From the NCBI RefSeq assembly GCF_030445035.2, contig NC_080685.1, positions 111,030,432 to 111,094,431 of the forward strand: a DNA stretch of 64,000 nucleotides, written 5' to 3'. The position numbers were made by a program, and so were the translations under genes. The notes beneath the pieces were generated by a model. The model saw only the letters and a program-made list of their open reading frames with translations. It had not been told where the DNA came from and made no database searches. This document shows positions 63,838 to 64,000 of the stretch, in pieces. This stretch comes from Dasypus novemcinctus. Its lineage: Eukaryota; Chordata; Mammalia; Cingulata; Dasypodidae. How positions within the stretch are numbered: the first letter of the stretch is position 1; every line of letters starts with the position of its first letter.

Positions 63838-63995
63838 TGCAGAGGAAGAGGCCTGGGGCTCTACTAGTGACAGCTCTGGGACCTTGGACAAGTTCTCTGT
63901 GAACTTCAGTTTCTCTTTCAGTAAAACTGGTCAATCATCCACCTCACCGGACTGTGGTAGGGACTAAATAAAGTATGCGCGGGCACTCGGTGTGC
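63838..63995 (+). mobile_element. MIR SINE
   Basis: gctctgggaccttggacaag, aacttcagtttctctttcag, gactgtggtagggactaaat follow MIR. Confidence 0.75.
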
Positions 63996-64000
63996 ACACA

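Larger units (their letters stand above)
62999..64000 (+). other. CAPN2: CAPN2 intron 11, 5' part (runs past the window)
   Basis: It starts gtacgt. No exon encoding the expected LSGQ... continuation is found before the window ends. It holds an LTR fossil and a MIR. Confidence 0.88.

Overview
This is a window of mammalian nuclear DNA. It is littered with tRNA-derived SINEs of the DAS type (typical unit: GATGTGGCTCAAGC, then GGGAGGTCC, then GGTTC, then GCCTCCT, then an A-rich tail). These are known from xenarthrans, so the most likely source is an armadillo or a close relative. Older mammal-wide repeats (MIR, MER20, MER5A, L1M, HAL1) lie underneath. There are no prokaryote-style operons, and almost every long open frame is a chance frame in GC-rich or tandem-repeat DNA.

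The only protein-coding gene I can support is CAPN2, the catalytic large subunit of calpain-2 (m-calpain), on the + strand. Its first 11 coding exons lie at 20595-62998: 20595-20831, 26084-26153, 50618-50736, 53959-54092, 55563-55731, 56690-56773, 57739-57824, 59027-59101, 59814-59974, 61304-61473 and a 12-nt microexon at 62987-62998. All eleven join in frame with AG/GT boundaries into 1317 nt, or 439 codons without a stop. This covers the N-terminal anchor helix, both protease core halves with the catalytic triad C105, H262 and N286, and most of the C2-like domain. The remaining exons (end of the C2-like domain and the EF-hand domain) lie beyond the right edge. A TATA-less CpG-island promoter with GC boxes and two TGACTCA (AP-1) sites precedes exon 1.

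Layout: 1-20.2 kb is intergenic. It holds a U6 snRNA pseudogene, DAS SINEs, two copies of an LTR-type fossil repeat, and at 15.2-18.9 kb an old L1 riddled with younger insertions. A MER20 transposon sits about 1.3 kb upstream of the start codon. Intron 1 (5.3 kb) carries a 300-bp inverted duplication and a 16-bp minisatellite that runs up to the exon 2 acceptor. Intron 2 (24.5 kb) is mostly repeats, including a near-complete HAL1 and an L1M antisense fragment. Intron 3 is almost filled by a 2.8-kb GC-rich minisatellite with 42/45-bp units. Intron 4 begins with a 174-bp-period array that repeats the exon 4 splice donor. Introns 5-11 are short and GC-rich.

I see no new multi-gene system. The unusual signal is structural: three separate minisatellites lie at or near CAPN2 splice sites. 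One multiplies a branchpoint-like motif and another multiplies a 5' splice site.
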